Part shown: positions 1-11,173 of the stretch, piece after piece | How the letters are laid out: each line of letters begins with the position of its first letter | Numbering within the stretch: position 1 is the stretch's first letter | DNA from: Alopecurus myosuroides | Lineage: Eukaryota; Streptophyta; Magnoliopsida; Poales; Poaceae | Assembly (NCBI GenBank): GCA_028641055.1 | Contig: CM054060.1 | Coordinates: forward strand, 205,740,445 to 205,804,444 | Reading direction: 5' to 3' | DNA length: 64,000 bases | Notes under the pieces: model-generated | What the model saw: only the letters and a program-made list of their open reading frames with translations | Databases searched by the model: none | Told to the model about the DNA's origin: nothing | Translations under genes and position numbers: made by a program

Positions 1-48
1 ACAAGGCAACAAGCATAGGAAAGCAAAATAAGTGCAACTTCAAAAATT

Positions 49-681
49 TCAACATAAAGAGGGGGAACTTGATATTGTTGAGATGCATAAGACTATGTTT
101 CCCTCACTCGTAATAACTTTCAGTGGCATCATGAATGCAATTAACAATATAACTATCACAAGAAACATTCTTATCATGAGCCACATGCATAAAAGAATTG
201 ATACTCTCCACATAAGTATAGTCATTCTCATTAATAGTAGTGGGAGCAAATTCAACAAAATAGCTATCATTATCATTCCCATCACCATAATCATCAAATA
301 TAGGAGGCATATTGTAATCATAAATAATTTTATCCTCAATAGTAGGTGGACTGAAAATATCATGTTCATCATTGTAATCATCATATATATAGAAGCCATA
401 CCACTATCACAATAAAATTTATCATCAATAGTAGGTGGAACTAGAATACCACAATCATTATAATCATCATATATTGGAGGCAAACTATCATCAAAGAAAA
501 TTTCCTCCTCAAAACTTGGGGGACTAAAAATATCATATTCATCAAAATAAGCTTCCCCAAGCTTAGATTTTTCCATAGGATTAGAAATAATGGTGTTCAA
601 AGAATTCATACTAATAACATTTCTACTAGCATGCAAATAAAGCTCCATAGGTTTTTTTAATTTTCTCTTCAAACACTTCAT
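49..681 (-). pseudogene. Leader-region reading frame of the Athila-like element, frameshifted
   Basis: A 210-codon open frame begins at 681. Its first part is acidic and repetitive, with PPIYDDYND and PSFEEEIFFDD segments. After about residue 100 it loses this character, while the similar sequence continues in another frame at 310-104 (SFMHVAHDKN segment), showing a frameshift around 300-370. I recognise the composition from Triticeae Athila-like leader ORFs, but no enzymatic domain is visible. It lies just downstream of the PBS at 891-906, as expected for the leader or start of the internal region. Function unknown. Confidence 0.5.
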
Positions 682-890
682 GTCCTAATTCAAGATAAAG
701 ATTATAAAGTTCTCTCATATCTTTGTTGTTTTCCATTAAGCCTAATTAGTGAAAATAAAAACAAGGAACAAGTGAAAATAAGCCTAACCAGTGAAAATAA
801 AAAACAAGAAACAAAAAGATATAATTGTAGAATCTAAAGGAAATAACTTCGAGCACTCACAGAGGATATGAGTACCTTTTACCTTACCTT

Positions 891-906
891 CCCGGCAACG
901 GCGCCA
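891..906 (-). other. Primer-binding site of the Athila-like element
   Basis: Read on the minus strand the sequence is TGGCGCCGTTGCCGGG, ten bases inside the LTR end at 917. This is the PBS type characteristic of plant Athila-lineage elements. It fixes the element's orientation and the LTR boundary. Confidence 0.8.
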
Positions 907-916
907 GAAAAGAGCT

Positions 917-1724
917 TGATGTCTAAGAATGCTTCTATTCTTGTAGAGAGTGTTGGGCCTCCAAGTGTAGAGGTTTGTAGAACAACAACAAGTTTACCTT
1001 AAGTGGAACACCCAAGGTTTATCGAACTCAGGGAGGTAGAGGTCAAAGGTATCCTTCTCAAGCAACCCTGCAATTACGATACAAGAAGTCTCTTGTGTCC
1101 CCAACACACCTAATACAATTGTCAGTTGTATAGGTGCACTAGTTCGACGAAGAGAAAAGTAAAATACAAGTAGTATGGCTGATTATAAATGATAATCACA
1201 ATCTAAAATAAAAATGGCAGCAAGCAAACATGTAACAGAACTGATTGTAAACGGCTTAGAAACAAGACCTAGGTATCCTACTTTCACTAGTGGACACTCT
1301 CAACAATGATAACATAATTGAATGCATAAATATCATCTCTTCACTATGCTACTCCGAACCACTCTCCGGTCGGATAACAAACACCAATCATTGCGTAGGG
1401 ATGTAACACCATTCCTCAAGTCTGTATTCCCTCTATAGGGCACCCCACGCTGTCACTATGAGCGCCCCAAATTAGTACTAAACAAACACCAAAATTTCAT
1501 AGGGTCATCCAACACAAAATATAAATATTATGCTAAACCACGTGGTGCACAGACTGTCACCTTTACACCGTGATCAAAGTGTCTATGGAGATCTCATAAC
1601 AAAACCACTTGAGTAGCATAACAGATGATGAGTAACATCTACTTATTCAACTAGATTACAAAGCTCATGATCACATAAAGATCACACCATGGGAGAGAGA
1701 GATGAAACACATAGCTACCGGTAG
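917..1724 (-). repeat. Athila-like 5' LTR, downstream (R/U5-side) part
   Basis: This is the 3' part of the minus-strand LTR, ending at 917 with ACATCA next to the PBS spacer. It is separated from its upstream part (9654-10255) by the CRM-like insertion at 1725-9648. The two parts sum to about 1.41 kb. The last five bases, 1720-1724, are GGTAG, the target duplication of the nested element. Confidence 0.75.
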
Positions 1725-2641
1725 TGATATGGGGTGGCCCAATCTTCTCAATGAGCTTCTCTCTCTTTTTGTGGATTTTCTGATAATTGGATAACTAGTG
1801 CTACACTGAGACCTCTCACTCAGCTGACCCCTGTTGCCAGATGCAACAACAATCAAGCTCTTTGGATATTCTCAACTACACACTCTTGCAAAAGTAATCA
1901 AAGATCACAAGTGGTCATGTACCCCCTATTCCCAGATGGAATAACAAGATATCACACAACTTTGCAAGGGTAAACTTCAAGTAGTATGCTTAGCAGCAAT
2001 ACAAACTAGAGGCTAGGGTTTTGTGTTTTGGTTTAAACTCGATCTAACTATTCCACACGCAGGTGGAGAGACTATATAGGTGGTGGGTGCGGCCACATGG
2101 GGCTCCTTGCGCAAGTCCCCACCTCCTACAAGGACTAGGACTCCTACTAGGACTAGGAGTCCAACTTGGACTCAAAGAGAGGATACAAACCGATCCACCA
2201 TTAAGGGATTCGGCCAATTATGCTATACAAACCATACCTATTTAGAATAGGATTTCTAAGTGGAGCATTTGACTTGTTGGAGGCGCCATCCCCTTGTCAT
2301 CATTAAATAACAATTGTTTTCATTGAAATAACAATTGTTATTGTTTGTTTTCACCATCTTCTAGTCTTGTTTTCACCATGGCTCCTTTGTTTTCACCACT
2401 TGTAATCTTGTTTTCCAGCTCCTCTTGGTTGTTTTCTTCATCCATGTTTGTGTTATCAATAAACCTGGTCATACATAAATGCATAGACTTAGGTAGTATA
2501 AAATTCTCATTATCACAAACATCATAATCTATAAGGAGTGAATTCACCTGTTGTTCTAATAACTTGGTCCTTGATCTTGTCATTGGTCCAAGTCTCACTT
2601 CATCTTGTTTAAGTGGTAATGTACTAGGGATTTCCTCGTCA
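1725..2641 (-). repeat. 3' LTR of the CRM-like element
   Basis: 917 bp, starting on the minus strand at 2641 with TGACGAGGAA and ending at 1725 with CCATATCA. Its first 304 bases (2641-2338) are also the C-terminal coding sequence of the pol frame. It is shorter than its partner by 42 bp, through loss or gain of tandem GTTTTCACCA-containing units. Confidence 0.9.
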
Positions 2642-5475
2642 TCCTCCCCCTCTTGAAAAGCCTTGATGTCCACATCAAGGTTCTGTCCATGATCTGGTGT
2701 CAAATTAGCAACATTGAAGGAATTACTCACTCCAAACTCATCAATTGGAAGATCTATCTTGTAAGCATTGTCATTTATTTTTGCAATCACTTTGTAAGGA
2801 CCAGCACCTCGAGGCAATAATTTTGACTTCCTTAGCTTAGGGAACCTATCCTTCCGAAAGTGTACCCATACCAAATCTACCTCTTGAAAAATAATTTCCT
2901 TTCTCTTCTTATTCATCCTTTGAGAAACATACTTCCCTTTCTTCTCAATGGCATCCATTGTTTTCTCATGTATCTTCTTCACAAAATCAGCTATTTTTGA
3001 TGCCTCCATATTTGTTCTCTCTTGAATAGGTAGTGGTAATAAATCGAGTGGTGTAGTAGTCTTGAAACCATAAACCACCTCAAAAGGACATAATTGAGTA
3101 GTTGAATGCACAACTCTATTATAAGCAAACTCCACATGTGGCAAACAATCCTCCCACTCCTTCAAATTCTTCTTGGTCATAGCTCTCAATAATGTGGACA
3201 AAGTTCTATTCACCACCTCGGTTTGTCCATCTTTTTGGGGATGACATGTTGTAGAAAATAGCAATTTTGTTCCAATCTTCCCCCATAGTGTTTTCCAAAA
3301 GTAACTCATGAATTTCACGTCTCTATCCGAAACAATTGTCCTTGGTACTCCATGTAGTCTCACTATCTCCTTGAAAAAGAGTGTAGCAATGTGGGAAGCA
3401 TCATCACTTTTGTGGCAAGCAATGAAGTGTGACATCTTTGAGAATATGTCCACTACCACAAAAATAGAGTCATGTCCCCTCTTTGTCCTTGGCAAGCCTA
3501 ACACAAAACCCATACTTATATCTTCCCATGGTGTAGTTGGTGTAGGCAATGGAGTATATAATCCGTGGGGCTTCAATTTGGACTTGGCTTTATTGCATGT
3601 AATGCACCTTTGCACAAATCTATACACATCTCTCCTCATATGTGCCCAATAGAAATTTTCAGCCAACATAAGCAATGTTTTCTCACGTCCAAAGTGACCC
3701 ATCAATCCACCACTATGAGATTCCTGCAATAACATCAAACGCAAAGAACACTCGGGAATACATAGTTTGTTAGCTCTAAACAAAAATCCATCATGTATAT
3801 GATATTTATCCCAAGCCTTCACATTAGAACATTTAGTATAGGGTGTAGAAAATTCTTTATCTTGAGCATATAATGGCTTTAATTCTTCTAAACCCGAAAC
3901 TTGCATATCCAATTTAGTGAGTAGCATATTTTTTCTAGACAAAGCATCATCTACCACATTATCTAATCCTTTCTTATGTTTAATAATATATGGGAAAGAT
4001 TCAATAACTTCTGCCCATTTAGCATGTCTTTTATTAAGATTGGATTGGTTCTTCAAAAATTTCAATGCCTCATGATCAAAATGTATAATAAGTTCCTTTG
4101 GCCACAAATAATGTTTCCAAACCTCAAGAACTCTAACAAGTGCATACAATTCTTTATCATAGACAGAATAATTCAATTGTGCTCCATGTAATTTTTCAGA
4201 AAAATAAGCAATTGGTTTTTTTTCTTGCATTAACACACCTCCAATACCTATGCCACTAGCATCACATTCAATCTCAAATTGTTTATTAAAATTTGGTAGC
4301 ATTAATAATGGGGCCGAAATCAACTTATTTTTCAAAGTATCAAAAGCAATATCTTGAGCAACCCCCCACTCGAAATTCACACCTTTCTTAGTCAAATCAT
4401 TCAAAGGGGCAGCAATAGTACTAAAATCTTTCACAAATCTTCTAAAAAATCCAGCTAGTCCATTAAAACTTCTTACTTGACTCACATTCATGGGAATTGG
4501 CCAATTTTTAATTGCTTCAATTTTAGATTCATCCACTTCTATCCCATGTTTAGAAACAACATATCTAAGAAATACGACCTTATCTTTGCAAAAAGTGCAC
4601 TTCTCTAAATTTCCATACAATTTATTTTCTCTTAGCACATGCAAGACTTGTCTAATATGATCAATGTGTCCATGTTCATTGTGGCTATATATGAGAATAT
4701 CATCAAAATAAACAACCACAAATTTGCCAATAAAATCTCTCAGAACATGGTTCATTAATCTCATGAAAGTACTAGGTGCATTAGTTAATCCAAAAGGCAT
4801 TACTAACCACTCATATAAACCAAATTTTGTTTTAAAGGTTGTTTTCCACTCATCCCCCTCTTTCATCCTAATTTGATGATAACCACTACGCAAATTAATT
4901 TTAGAGAAAACAACACTACCACTTAATTCATCTAACATGTCTGCCAAACGTGGTATAGGATGACAATAACGAATAGTGATATTGTTAATTGCTCTACGAT
5001 CTACACCCATGCGCCCATGTGCCATCTTTTTAGGAACTAAAACAACAGGAACAACACAAGGAGATAGGCTTACTTGTTTCTGAATTTCCTTTGTTTCTTG
5101 GGGATTTGTCCTATAAGGAGCTCGGTTTGGCAATGATGATCCATGAATCAAATCAATTTGGTGCTCAATACCCCTCAATGGTGGAAAACCTGAGGGCACC
5201 TCTTCTGGAAAAACATCATCAAATTCCTGCAAAACATTAGAAACACCAATAGAAAGAGGAGTCATGTCATTAGAAACTAGAATTTCCCCTTTGTGCATGA
5301 GCACTATAGGTAGTAAGCTAGGATCATCCTCAAACTCTCTCAAGTCATCTTTGGTGGCTAACATTGTCAAAAGGCTCACTCCCTTATTTTTTCCACTCGG
5401 CCTAGGCTTGTTTTCACCCACAGAAGTTGTGTTTTCACTCTTATTTTCTCTCTCACTCTCCTTCTCAAGATCCAC
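2338..5475 (-). CDS. CRM-like pol: reverse transcriptase, RNase H, integrase with LTR-encoded C-terminus (catalytically impaired)
   Basis: A 1,045-codon open stretch, in the same frame as the gag-protease part upstream but separated from it by one TAG (5485-5487). The first codon is GTG after that stop, so it is not a real start. Visible domains: reverse transcriptase (about residues 90-330) with YFDDILIYS; RNase H (about 390-520) with [11 protein letters not shown]; integrase with a CITCNKAK zinc-finger end and DDE core (about 650-830); C-terminal CR-like motif. Oddities: the motif A aspartate of RT is Asn (AAT, codon 4894-4896); the first catalytic aspartate of integrase is Gly (GGT, codon 3508-3510); about a dozen residues expected between EIQKQV and SLSPC are missing. 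The last ~100 codons lie in the 3' LTR. The frame is open but the enzymes are probably dead. Confidence 0.85.
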   Translation of the reverse strand: MDLEKESERENKSENTTSVGENKPRPSGKNKGVSLLTMLATKDDLREFEDDPSLLPIVLMHKGEILVSNDMTPLSIGVSNVLQEFDDVFPEEVPSGFPPLRGIEHQIDLIHGSSLPNRAPYRTNPQETKEIQKQVSLSPCVVPVVLVPKKMAHGRMGVDRRAINNITIRYCHPIPRLADMLDELSGSVVFSKINLRSGYHQIRMKEGDEWKTTFKTKFGLYEWLVMPFGLTNAPSTFMRLMNHVLRDFIGKFVVVYFDDILIYSHNEHGHIDHIRQVLHVLRENKLYGNLEKCTFCKDKVVFLRYVVSKHGIEVDESKIEAIKNWPIPMNVSQVRSFNGLAGFFRRFVKDFSTIAAPLNDLTKKGVNFEWGVAQDIAFDTLKNKLISAPLLMLPNFNKQFEIECDASGIGIGGVLMQEKKPIAYFSEKLHGAQLNYSVYDKELYALVRVLEVWKHYLWPKELIIHFDHEALKFLKNQSNLNKRHAKWAEVIESFPYIIKHKKGLDNVVDDALSRKNMLLTKLDMQVSGLEELKPLYAQDKEFSTPYTKCSNVKAWDKYHIHDGFLFRANKLCIPECSLRLMLLQESHSGGLMGHFGREKTLLMLAENFYWAHMRRDVYRFVQRCITCNKAKSKLKPHGLYTPLPTPTTPWEDISMGFVLGLPRTKRGHDSIFVVVDIFSKMSHFIACHKSDDASHIATLFFKEIVRLHGVPRTIVSDRDVKFMSYFWKTLWGKIGTKLLFSTTCHPQKDGQTEVVNRTLSTLLRAMTKKNLKEWEDCLPHVEFAYNRVVHSTTQLCPFEVVYGFKTTTPLDLLPLPIQERTNMEASKIADFVKKIHEKTMDAIEKKGKYVSQRMNKKRKEIIFQEVDLVWVHFRKDRFPKLRKSKLLPRGAGPYKVIAKINDNAYKIDLPIDEFGVSNSFNVANLTPDHGQNLDVDIKAFQEGEDDEEIPSTLPLKQDEVRLGPMTRSRTKLLEQQVNSLLIDYDVCDNENFILPKSMHLCMTRFIDNTNMDEENNQEELENKITSGENKGAMVKTRLEDGENKQ
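2642..2654 (-). other. Polypurine tract of the CRM-like element
   Basis: On the minus strand AAGAGGGGGAGGA directly abuts the 3' LTR start, the expected plus-strand primer site. It lies within the pol coding frame, since that frame continues into the LTR. Confidence 0.8.
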
Positions 5476-5484
5476 TTCAACTTT

Positions 5485-6771
5485 CTATCTTGATTCATTC
5501 ACTATTTGTTTGGGTGTCATAGGCCTCAATATGATATCCTTATTATTCCAATTCAATCGGTATGTGTTTGCTCTCCCATTGTGTGTAACTTTTCTATCAA
5601 ATTGCCATGGCCTTCCAAGCAATAAATGGCAAACCGACATGGGAACCACATCACACTGAATTGTATCCTTGTATGGTCCAATTTGGAACTCCACTCTCAC
5701 AATTTGGCACACTCTTATTTCCTCCTTGTCATTGAGCCATTGAATATAGTATGGATGTGGATGTGGAATATATCTCAATCTTAGCTTTGCACATAAATCC
5801 TTGCTTGCTAAATTTCTGCAACTCCCTCCATCAATAATCACCTTGCAAGCCATTTGAGGACCAACAATTGCTTTGGTTTGAAAAAGATTGCATCTTTGGC
5901 TCTCATCACTAGGAACAATACTCAAAGCTTGTGTGCAAACAATGGTTGGATAATTTGTAGCAAAAGCATCAATAGGACCATCATCATCATCATCATATGT
6001 ATCCTCCTCATTAGGATCAACATCATCTCCAGTCTCATACTCATCATTAGCATTAAGAATCATAATTTTATTGTTTGGGCAATCCCTCTTAAAGTGACCT
6101 TTAGCTCCACAAGTATGGCATGTCATGTCTCTATTTCTTGGAGGAGGTGTAGCACCACTAGAACCCGAAGTAGATGATGTTGTTCTCTTGGAACTTGTTG
6201 TATTTATCTCGGGTTTGGCACTAGTATTCCCACGGGTTGCAGCAATTGGAGGTGTAGGTGATGAGAAATTTGATTTTTGTGAAGGAAAACTCCTCCTAGC
6301 ACTCACTTGTAGCTCCTCATTCATCCTCTTCTCGACCTCCCTTGATTGATGCAATAATTCACTCATATTGGCATATTGGACATGCCTCACGATGCTTCTA
6401 ATTTTGAATTGCAATCCACTCAAAATTCTTTGCATAGTTTGTTCTGGCTCTTCTCTAACCCGAGCCCTTTGAAGGATCAATTCCATCTCCTTGTAATAAG
6501 CATCCACTGATTTTGAACCTTGCTTCAATTGTTGTAGCTTGTCATAGAGAGTTCTAATATAATTCTTGGGAACAAATCCGTCTCTTAGCAATTGCTTCAT
6601 CTCTCTGCATGTATTCACATCTTCTTCTTCATGTTCTTCTCTCAATCTTGTAATGCCATCCCACCACAAGAGAGCATAGCCATCAAATCCAGAAGATGCA
6701 AGTTTCACCTTCCTCTCCTTGGGGTACTCATGAAGTCTCCATAGTTTCTCAATTTTTAGCTCCCACATCAA
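5485..6771 (-). CDS. CRM-like gag (C-terminal part) and aspartic protease
   Basis: 428 codons bounded by TAG stops on both sides (6775-6777 upstream, 5485-5487 downstream), both in the same frame as flanking gag/pol coding. It holds the gag capsid-like region starting WELKIEKLWRLHEY (residues 3-130), a Ser/Thr-rich linker, a CCHC zinc knuckle CHTCGAKGHFKRDC (about residues 217-230), an acidic spacer, and the retropepsin active site IIDGGSCRNL (about 310-320). In an active element gag-pol would be one polyprotein, so the bounding stops are lesions. TTG at 6771 is only the first codon after the stop. Confidence 0.8.
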   Translation of the reverse strand: MMWELKIEKLWRLHEYPKERKVKLASSGFDGYALLWWDGITRLREEHEEEDVNTCREMKQLLRDGFVPKNYIRTLYDKLQQLKQGSKSVDAYYKEMELILQRARVREEPEQTMQRILSGLQFKIRSIVRHVQYANMSELLHQSREVEKRMNEELQVSARRSFPSQKSNFSSPTPPIAATRGNTSAKPEINTTSSKRTTSSTSGSSGATPPPRNRDMTCHTCGAKGHFKRDCPNNKIMILNANDEYETGDDVDPNEEDTYDDDDDGPIDAFATNYPTIVCTQALSIVPSDESQRCNLFQTKAIVGPQMACKVIIDGGSCRNLASKDLCAKLRLRYIPHPHPYYIQWLNDKEEIRVCQIVRVEFQIGPYKDTIQCDVVPMSVCHLLLGRPWQFDRKVTHNGRANTYRLNWNNKDIILRPMTPKQIVNESR

Positions 6772-6777
6772 GTACTA

Positions 6778-7217
6778 TTCCACATCTTCAGAGTCACAAG
6801 AAAGACTAGGGATAGAGAATTTTGGTTTTCCCAAGCCATCATCCTCTCTATTGTTTTCCAATGGTACTCTTCTTGCATATCCCCACGGCCTCCATTGTTA
6901 TTCCCTCTCTCATCCTCAATTATGGCAGCAGCTTGGGCCTTTGTTGGAGTTGTCCCACTAGAGTGGATAAAGTGGTCATTTGTTGTGTCAATCTCCTCAA
7001 AGTATCTTGAATATTATTCACAGATTCTTGTGATGCACAAGCTTCTATTTTCAAATCAAGAGTAGTCATCTGCTTTCTCAAGTCTTCATCATTCTTGTCA
7101 ACTTCATAAGAAATTTTCTTGTACATAGTATCTCTTAGTGCTTCAAAATAATTCCATTGCACCAAGTCCTCGGGCTTCTTCTTTTCCTGCACATCAACAT
7201 CAATAGAAGTACTCATG
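6778..7217 (-). pseudogene. CRM-like gag N-terminal region, frameshifted
   Basis: A methionine at 7217 starts MSTSIDVDVQEKKKPEDL, followed by a predicted coiled-coil stretch rich in Q, L and T (to about 6920). The coding then shifts frame at least once before GLGKPKFSIP and the TAG at 6775-6777, after which gag continues. The ORF opens further upstream at 7273, but 7217 looks the better initiator. This part would normally be continuous with the following gag segment. Confidence 0.6.
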
Positions 7218-8676
7218 ATTAACTTGTTAGTAACAAAATAACCAATGGGTTTGTGGTGCCTCTCACAACTCACTCAAAACCAAGCAAAGATGGCTTCACT
7301 TAATGTTCCAAGAGTGAAAAGGATCAACTTACCAACAAGGAGCAATGAATAATGTGCTTTGGTGTGAGAAGAGAATAACCGACCTATCAAGTATCACAAT
7401 GCAAACATGGTTTTTGGTGGGGCTTGGTTGGGAATCCTAACAACACCAAAATAACAACTCCAATGCACTGTCTAATGTGATGAAAATTACTAAAGGAACA
7501 CACTCACACTTGGAGACAAATGTGGCTAGCAATTATATGGAAGAGATATTGCAAGCACTCAGAAAGACACTAGAAAATACTCTATGAAAACAGGCACAAG
7601 ATTGCTCAATTGTCCACACAAATATCCAATATGAAAAGCTTCCACTAGTGATAATGTAACACAGCCTCTTTTTGATTTTTCTTTCTTTCTATTTTTTTTA
7701 TACTTTTTCCTTTTTCTCTATTTTTTTTTATTTTTTCAATGGCCTTTGAATCAACTAGGAGCAATAATATGATGGAAAACAAAAAGGTGGACATATTTGA
7801 CCAAATTGAGCAGCCTGTAGAGCAATTAAACAGCTAGTCTTATGGGTTTTGGTACCTAAAGTTGGCTGTAGAAAGGCAGTAGCTAAGGCTTATCAAAGAT
7901 CACCACAAGAACGTAGAGAAAACAAGGAAGAAAACAAAAGAAAAACTAAAGAAAACATACGAAAATTGAGCTCGCGACAGAGTTTTTAGCCCACGGCAGA
8001 GAAAACGACAATTTTGTGCCGTACGACAGCGATTTGGGCCGAAAAACGCCTCACGGCAGAGCAGCTATGGCAGCGCGCGGTGGTGTTGCGGTGGGTTTGC
8101 GGGTGGGCGCGCGCGTAAGGGATTTATGGGCACTGGTAAGGCGAATCCGATAGCGACTAGGGGTGGTACGAGGAAGTGGCGGCACAGTTTCGACGCGGTC
8201 TTGGCACCAAGGCAGCGAATCCGACTGTGGCTAGGAAGCGGGCATGACAGGGAATCAATGTGTTTTCTGCCGCGGGTAGGAAACGGATTTGAATCCGAAT
8301 TTGACAAGGATCTCGAGATCAAACAACACCACTAATTTCCGCACCTAATAACAACTCGAAAAACTAGATCACCTTGCAAACAAGATGTAGGTCTAGACTT
8401 TCCCGAGAGAAATAACACACGGCAGGAAATATTTTTGTGATAATTTTCGGTATAGATGGAAACACAAAAATAACTAGATGAACCCTAACCCTAATAGACA
8501 AAAACAAAAAACAGAAAATAGGAACGCAAATCAATAATAAACAACAACTAGAGTAGCAATTTGGCGTTGATCTAGGCTCTAGCACAATCTAATCTATTTT
8601 TTTTTTTGGCTTTTTCTGGAGAGGAAATAAAAACAACTTAAACTAAGATAAATTGCTCACCGAGTAAACCTGAGAA
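7218..8676 (-). other. 5' untranslated leader of the CRM-like element
   Basis: About 1.46 kb between the PBS and gag. It contains a pyrimidine/A-T-rich run (plus-strand 7660-7740) and a GC-rich patch (about 7990-8290) unlike the surrounding sequence. I see no conserved coding in either strand; short ORFs at 8065-8335 look incidental. Confidence 0.6.
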
Positions 8677-8686
8677 TCTGATACCA
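8677..8686 (-). other. Primer-binding site of the CRM-like element
   Basis: On the minus strand it reads TGGTATCAGA, three bases after the LTR end, complementary to the 3' end of initiator tRNA-Met as in most chromoviruses. Confidence 0.85.
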
Positions 8687-8689
8687 AGA

Positions 8690-9648
8690 TGATATGGGGT
8701 GGCCCAATCTTCTCAATGAGCTTCTCTCTCTTTTTGTGGATTTTCTGATAATTGGATAACTAGTGCTACACTGAGACCTCTCACTCAGCTGACCCCTGTT
8801 GCCAGATGCAACAACAATCAAGCTCTTTGGATATTCTCAACTACACACTCTTGCACAAGTAATCAAAGATCACAAGTGGTCCTGTATCCCCTATTCCCAG
8901 ATGGAATAACAAGATATCACGCAACTTTGCAAGGGTAAACTTCAAGTAGTATGCTTAGCAGCACTACAAACTAGAGGCTAGGGTTTTGTATTTTGGTTTA
9001 AACTGGATCTAACTATTCCACACGCAGGTGGAGAGACTATATAGGTGGTGGGTGCGTCCACAAGGGGCTCCCTGCGCAAGTCCCCACCTCCTACAAGGAC
9101 TAGGACTCCTACTAGGACTAGGAGTCCAACTTGGACTCAAAGAGAGGATACAAACCGATCCACCATAAAGGGATTCGGCCAATTATGCTATACAAACCAT
9201 ACCTATTTAGAATAGGATTTCTAAGTGGCGCATTTGACTTGTTGGAGGCGCCCTCCCCTTGTCATCATGAAATAACAATTGTTTTCATTGAAATAACAAT
9301 TGTTATTCTTTGTTTTCACCATCTTGGACACTTGTTTTCACCATGGAAATCTTGTTTTCACCATCTTCTAGTCTTGTTTTCACCATGGTTCCTTTGTTTT
9401 CACCACTTGTAATCTTGTTTTCCAACTCCTCTTGGTTGTTTTCTTCATCCATATTTGTGTTATAAATAAACCTGATCATACATAAATGCATAGACTTAGG
9501 TAATATAAATTTCTCATTATCACAAACATCATAATCTATAAGGAGTGAATTCACCTGTTGTTCTAATAACTTGGTCCTTGATCTTGTCATTGGTCCAAGT
9601 CTCACTTCATCTTGTTTAAGTGGCAATGTACTAGGGATGTCCTCATCA
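8690..9648 (-). repeat. 5' LTR of the CRM-like element
   Basis: 959 bp, directly repeated with 1725-2641. On the minus strand it starts TGATGAGGAC at 9648 and ends CCATATCA at 8690, followed by TCT and the PBS. The copy of the pol C-terminal coding sequence here (9626-9303) stays open and is extended relative to the 3' LTR copy, with additional DGENK/MVKT units. Confidence 0.9.
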
Positions 9649-9653
9649 GGTAG

Positions 9654-10255
9654 AGCCCTCAGCCACGGGGGAGAACTACTCCCTCCTTATCATGGGAGAC
9701 AGCAACAACGATGAAGATGGCGGTGGAGTCGATGGATATGGCTCAGGGGGCACTTCCCCGTCCCGACAGGGCGCCAAAACAGAGATTTCTGTCCCCCGAA
9801 ACTTGTCGGCGGCGGCAGCGGAGCTACAGAACTTTTCGTGGAAGGGGGCCGATATATTTAGGGTTTATGCCTCGGGGGGACTTTATAGGCAAAAGGGCGA
9901 TGGCGGTGGGTGCCTGAGGGGCCCACACCACCAGCTGGCGCCACCATGGGAAGCCCGCTCAAGCCTATGGTGTGGGGGATCCAGGCCCCCCTCCGGGTAT
10001 CCTTTGGACTTCCTTGACGTGTCAGGAATTCTAATACTTTTGGCTTTTGTTTCGTCCAATTCCGAGAATATTTCTAGAACGCCTTTTCTGAAACCAAAAA
10101 CAGCAGAAAACAAGAACTGGCTCTGTGGCATCTTGTCAATAGGTTAGTACATGAAAACGTCCGAAAAACGAAGGAAAACATGTGAAAACATAAAGGTATT
10201 GGATAGAAAACAAGCATGGAGCATCGGAAATTATAGATACGTTTGAGACGTATCA
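9654..10255 (-). repeat. Athila-like 5' LTR, upstream (U3-side) part
   Basis: It begins on the minus strand at 10255 with TGATACGTCTCAAACG, a familiar Triticeae Athila LTR start, and runs to the GGTAG duplication at 9649-9653. Several small ORFs in this GC-rich stretch look incidental. Together with 917-1724 it makes one LTR. Confidence 0.75.
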
Positions 10256-10306
10256 ATAGGTAACTCCTTCCTTTTGCAGTAGCACAAAGAATGATGCATT
10301 AGACAT

Positions 10307-11173
10307 TGTCGGAGTTGCTGTTCTGTCAACGACAGGGTAGCACTCAAAGGTTCGAACACTGGGGGCTAACCATGTTTTGTCGCACCTCGGATGGCTTCAG
10401 GAAGGGAGCTCTCGAAGGATAACAATGAAGACATAGGGAGTTTACCTAGGTTCAGGCCACCGTGATGGTGTAAAACCCCACTCCTCCTTGTCTGGTTGAT
10501 TGCACTGCGGATTACAATACAAACAGGAAGTTCCAGTGGTCTATCTACTTGGTGCTCAGGTTCCTCCCCCTCTACTGTGGTGAGGGTAGCCTACTTATAC
10601 CGGCGATTGGCCCTCTTTCCCGCTCACTTGGCGGGAAAGGGTTACCACAAGGTGCCAAAGAGTGGAGCGTCCCATACCGCTGTGCCTCTTGCGCTCCTAG
10701 TCGCTGGGGGACAGCTCCACCATCCATGTCGTCATAGTGGGGAGCCCGGGGACGCCACCTCCGTCTTGTAGCGCGGACTCGGTCTCCTTGCACCAAAGAG
10801 GAAAACCACAGACTAGGCTTTGGTGCGCGCAGCGGAGCTCTGCGCTTTATACACGAGAATGGCAACTGCGGCCAAATCCGCTCTGTCCCCTGCGGTGCCC
10901 TCGTCATCCGCGCAGGGGCCAGAACGTTACCCTCACATGGGCTGTCTCCCAACGGGTGAGGCTATTTCCGGGAACGAGTGGGGGCGGAGCAGGGCTCCTC
11001 CCCAGGATGCGCGATGGAGCCCTCGGGGAAGACTCCTCTCCAAGGGGCTGGCCTTGGTAAGGAACCGTTGGGGGTCCTTTCCTTGTGGTAGACCGGTACG
11101 GGTTCCTTCCGTACTTGATGGGCTGGGCCAGCAGTAGACGGCCCATGATACTCTGGTATCCATGGGTCCGACA
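10307..11173 (-). repeat. Solo LTR of an unassigned Ty3/gypsy element
   Basis: An 867-bp GC-rich stretch bounded by perfect 7-bp inverted termini TGTCGGA and TCCGACA and flanked by GACAT (10302-10306) and CACAT (11174-11178), a target duplication with one mismatch. No second LTR or internal domain lies nearby, so it is probably a solo LTR from unequal recombination. Minus orientation is suggested by LTR-like text (CCTGAACCTAGGTAAAC) near its minus-strand 3' end. The short ORFs inside look fortuitous. Confidence 0.6.

Larger units (their letters stand above)
1725..9648 (-). mobile_element. Complete CRM-lineage (chromovirus) Ty3/gypsy retrotransposon, degenerate
   Basis: A 7.9-kb element with LTRs at 8690-9648 (5') and 1725-2641 (3'). 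Both read TGAYGAGGA...CCATATCA on the minus strand. It has a tRNA-Met-type PBS (8677-8686), a purine-rich tract before the 3' LTR (2642-2654) and a perfect 5-bp target duplication GGTAG (1720-1724 and 9649-9653). Internal order is gag, protease, reverse transcriptase, RNase H, integrase. The integrase C-terminus has no chromodomain but a [18 protein letters not shown] stretch resembling the CR motif of CRM elements, and the frame runs into the 3' LTR, another CRM trait. By eye the LTRs differ at about 25 sites in 917 plus a 42-bp length difference, roughly 1 Myr at 1.3e-8 per site per year. Confidence 0.85.
1..10255 (-). mobile_element. Athila-lineage Ty3/gypsy retrotransposon, truncated by window edge and split by a nested element
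   Basis: On the minus strand the order is 5' LTR (10255 down to 9654, then 1724 down to 917), primer-binding site (906-891), leader and start of the internal region (890-1). The LTR begins TGATACGTCTC and ends in ACATCA. The PBS type and leader are those of Athila-like Triticeae families (Sabrina/WHAM style; family name not certain). The LTR is interrupted by a complete CRM-like element at 1725-9648, flanked by GGTAG on both sides. The rest of gag-pol and the 3' LTR lie outside the window, so the outer target duplication cannot be tested; the right flank starts ATAGG. Confidence 0.8.

Noticed and set aside
9303..9626. Separate 107-codon gene at the right end of the CRM-like element
   Set aside because: It is the 5' LTR copy of the pol C-terminal coding sequence, not an independent gene.
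9692..10147. 151-codon plus-strand ORF
   Set aside because: Lies in the U3 part of the Athila-like LTR on the opposite strand; no recognisable product.
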